A stretch of 64,000 nucleotides of DNA from contig JAAZAA010000060.1 in NCBI GenBank assembly GCA_012514535.1, positions 1-64,000 on the forward strand, in the 5' to 3' direction. A program made the translations under genes and the position numbers. The notes below the pieces were generated by a model. The model saw only the letters and a list, made by a program, of their open reading frames with translations. It was not told the DNA's origin and did not search any database. This document shows positions 62,474 through 64,000 of the stretch, one piece after another. The DNA comes from Myxococcales bacterium. GTDB lineage: Bacteria; Myxococcota_A; Polyangia; Polyangiales; Polyangiaceae. Numbering within the stretch: the first letter of the stretch is position 1; each line of letters begins with the position of its first letter.

Positions 62474-63520
62474 TCACTCGCTGGGGCGCGTGTAATGGTA
62501 GACGGTGGGGTGGCGCCCTTCGGAGACGGTGTAGTAGCTCCGCCCGTCCGCGGAGAAGCCGATGGCCTCGCCCTGCACCTCCGCTGCCACGGGCACCGGG
62601 CACGCGCGAGACCGGAAGACATCGCGGAGGCGTTGCCCCTCCGCCCGCTGCCACAGGTACGCGGATCTGTAGGAGCGAACCAGCACCCAACGCCCGTCCG
62701 CGGACACGTCTCCCCCCGTCGGGAGCAAGGCGCGGATGCCGGCGGCCTCCAGGTCCAGGGGCTCGCCTCCCTCGAAGGTCGCCAGCGGCTTGTCCAGCAC
62801 GTCGACGTAGAAGATCCGCGGGGTGCGAAACAACGCCTTCGTCAGCACGACCACCTCGCCGGTCGTCGGATCGACGAGCAACGTCTCCGCGTCGTGGGGA
62901 CCATCCGGGTAGCGGAGGCGGAAGCGCTCCAGGGGGCCCAGGTGCCCGCGCGCTGGCTCCTCCGGCGTGGCGGTGAGGGGCGGCTCGGGGACGCGATACA
63001 GGAAGACGCCCTCCTTGCGGCGGCGGCCGTTGTCCCCGATGTCGGCGATGTACAGGTACGATTGGTCCGCGCGGGGACCCGGACCGACGGCGATGTCCTC
63101 CCAGTCGATGGCCTCGACCGTCGGGAGGGTGAAGATCCCGAGCAACGTCCCGGCAGGGTCCACGGCAAAGACGCGCGCGCCGTCCCCCGAGTCATTGTGC
63201 AACCAGAGCACGTCCGCGTGGCGTCGGCTGGCGACCAGCCCGGAGGTCTCGTCGATGTCCCGGCTCGCGACCCGTCCGCTGGCCACGCCGGCATTGAACT
63301 TCGGGCAGGCCGTCTGCGGTGGGCGCGCGGGCGGCGGCGCTTTCGGAGGTGTCTCGTCGGGGCTCGGAGCGTCCGGGGTGTCCCCCTGCCGGGCTTGCAG
63401 GGCGCTCGAGGCCTCCTGCGCTGCCGCCCCGCGGGGCTCACGCTGGACGCTCGCGGAGGCCGGCCGATCGCAACCGAGGGGAGCGAGGAAGAGCAGGACG
63501 AGGGCGCGGGCGTCGAACAT
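62474..63520 (-). CDS. Exported lipoprotein, beta-propeller-like
   Basis: 348 residues from ATG 63520, which gives a lipoprotein signal (ALVLLFLAPLGC); a longer frame runs upstream to 63646. After a Pro/Ala-rich linker the sequence has propeller-like strands: VLWLHNDSGDGARVFAVD, SYLYIADIGDNGRRRK, GVFLYRVPEPP, RIFYVDVLDKPLATFEGGE, WVLVRSYRSAYLWQRAEG, AIGFSADGRSYYTVSEG. No enzyme motif. Divergent from the RlmI-like gene. Confidence 0.82.
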   Translation of the reverse strand: MFDARALVLLFLAPLGCDRPASASVQREPRGAAAQEASSALQARQGDTPDAPSPDETPPKAPPPARPPQTACPKFNAGVASGRVASRDIDETSGLVASRRHADVLWLHNDSGDGARVFAVDPAGTLLGIFTLPTVEAIDWEDIAVGPGPRADQSYLYIADIGDNGRRRKEGVFLYRVPEPPLTATPEEPARGHLGPLERFRLRYPDGPHDAETLLVDPTTGEVVVLTKALFRTPRIFYVDVLDKPLATFEGGEPLDLEAAGIRALLPTGGDVSADGRWVLVRSYRSAYLWQRAEGQRLRDVFRSRACPVPVAAEVQGEAIGFSADGRSYYTVSEGRHPTVYHYTRPSE

Positions 63521-63680
63521 TCCGACCAGAGGGCGACCTGGCGAGCAAGCGGTCGATGGGCAGCGTACCAGGGGTTGGAGCCGAGCGCGCGGCGCCGAAG
63601 CTCGTGGTCCGACGGACGATCGGTGAACCGCGCGGTGCTCTAGCACGGAGGCAGCCCTCGGGCAGGGACGAGGGCGCGGG

Positions 63681-63686
63681 TATAAG
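63681..63686 (+). promoter_or_regulatory. -10-like hexamer just before an ATG
   Basis: TATAAG ends seven bases before ATG 63694, so a leaderless message is likely if it is used. No clear -35. Confidence 0.35.
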
Positions 63687-63693
63687 GCCCGCC

Positions 63694-64000
63694 ATGACGA
63701 CCTCCCGAGGCTCTCGCGAGCTGGTGCTCCCTGGCTCGCTGGCCGCTCACCTCGCAGCGGGGCACCCGTGGATCTACCGGGATCACGTCCCGCGAAACTT
63801 CGACGCCCCGAGCGGGAGTTGGGTCAAGGTGAGATCCGGCGCGTGGGCCGGAGTAGCCCTGTGGGATCGGACCTCACCCATCGCTCTGCGGGTGTTCGCG
63901 CGCTCCGCAGTTCCCGACGAGGCGTTCGTGGAGCGGCGCCTCGTCGATGCCTGGGAGCTGCGCGCTCCATTGCGGGAGCAGGGGGTGACGGCGTTTCGCG
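63694..64000 (+). CDS. RlmI-like class I SAM-dependent rRNA methyltransferase, N-terminal part (runs off window)
   Basis: The ATG at 63694 opens a frame to the window end (about 102 residues). The translation has LPGSLAAHLAAGHPWIYRDH near the start and WAGVALWDRTSPIALRVFAR, as in the PUA-like N-terminal domain of the RlmI family (23S rRNA cytosine-C5 methylation). A run VERRLVDAWELRAPLRE follows. The catalytic domain is beyond the window, so specificity is unproven. Confidence 0.8.
   Translation, partial: MTTSRGSRELVLPGSLAAHLAAGHPWIYRDHVPRNFDAPSGSWVKVRSGAWAGVALWDRTSPIALRVFARSAVPDEAFVERRLVDAWELRAPLREQGVTAFR

Noticed and set aside
63635..63646. GTGCT-CT-AGCAC inverted repeat between the last two genes
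   Set aside because: Five-base arms are expected by chance in 64 kb; no known operator matches.

Overview
The window is GC-rich (about 70% by eye) and nearly every gene uses G/C at third codon positions, with many GTG and TTG starts and start/stop overlaps of 1-8 bases. The gene content points to a Myxococcota bacterium, probably Polyangia-like: a Hanks-type (pseudo)kinase, FHA and zinc-ribbon proteins, a PEGA/TPR protein, DUF4388 fusions, an NtrC-type regulator, a consensus sigma-54 promoter, many lipoproteins and large TPR envelope proteins. No tRNA, rRNA, insertion sequence, prophage or CRISPR array was recognised. This is mostly chromosomal housekeeping mixed with poorly characterised envelope and signalling genes.

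Layout. 1-10 kb: a truncated pseudokinase, mutS2, a coupled block comF - proline-rich membrane protein - coiled-coil lipoprotein, a degenerate Nudix protein, a zinc-ribbon/double-FHA protein and ruvA. 10-18 kb: lipoproteins, two TPR proteins, and a co-directional group TPR-PEGA / FG-GAP lipoprotein / NtrC-type regulator / SUMF1-like lipoprotein. 18-27 kb: a Clp ATPase with a very long linker, a YihY/BrkB membrane protein, an RluA-type pseudouridine synthase, a metallophosphoesterase, and a receiver-DUF4388-J-like fusion next to a 32-residue membrane peptide. 27-38 kb: folK, ATP synthase b', b, delta, alpha, gamma (without beta and epsilon), then sugar metabolism: glgC, an actinobacterial-type glycogen synthase, and glmS.

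38-48 kb: a Tat-exported solute-binding-like protein coupled to a secreted repeat protein, an outer-membrane barrel / secreted protein / TPR trio, and a catalytic/non-catalytic M16 peptidase pair. 48-51 kb: divergent bfd and bfr around a Fur-box-like palindrome, a lysine-rich nucleoid-type protein, and almost 1 kb of non-coding DNA holding a 13-bp-period minisatellite. 51-64 kb: a membrane metallophosphoesterase, a coupled TPR pair resembling gliding-motility envelope proteins, a D-aminoacylase, a response regulator without the usual phospho-acceptor Asp, a 71-residue protein behind a sigma-54 promoter, rsgA, a second Nudix gene, a secreted lipoprotein and the start of an RlmI-like methyltransferase.

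The most notable signals are: the sigma-54 promoter at 60266-60281; the 13-bp-period tandem arrays that recur in intergenic gaps; several proteins that keep a fold but lose catalytic residues (pseudokinase, Nudix, M16, receiver, J-like, bacterioferritin His130 to Ala); the ~50-residue insertion in AtpA; the actinobacterial-type glycogen genes; and the TatA/B-like mini-protein.
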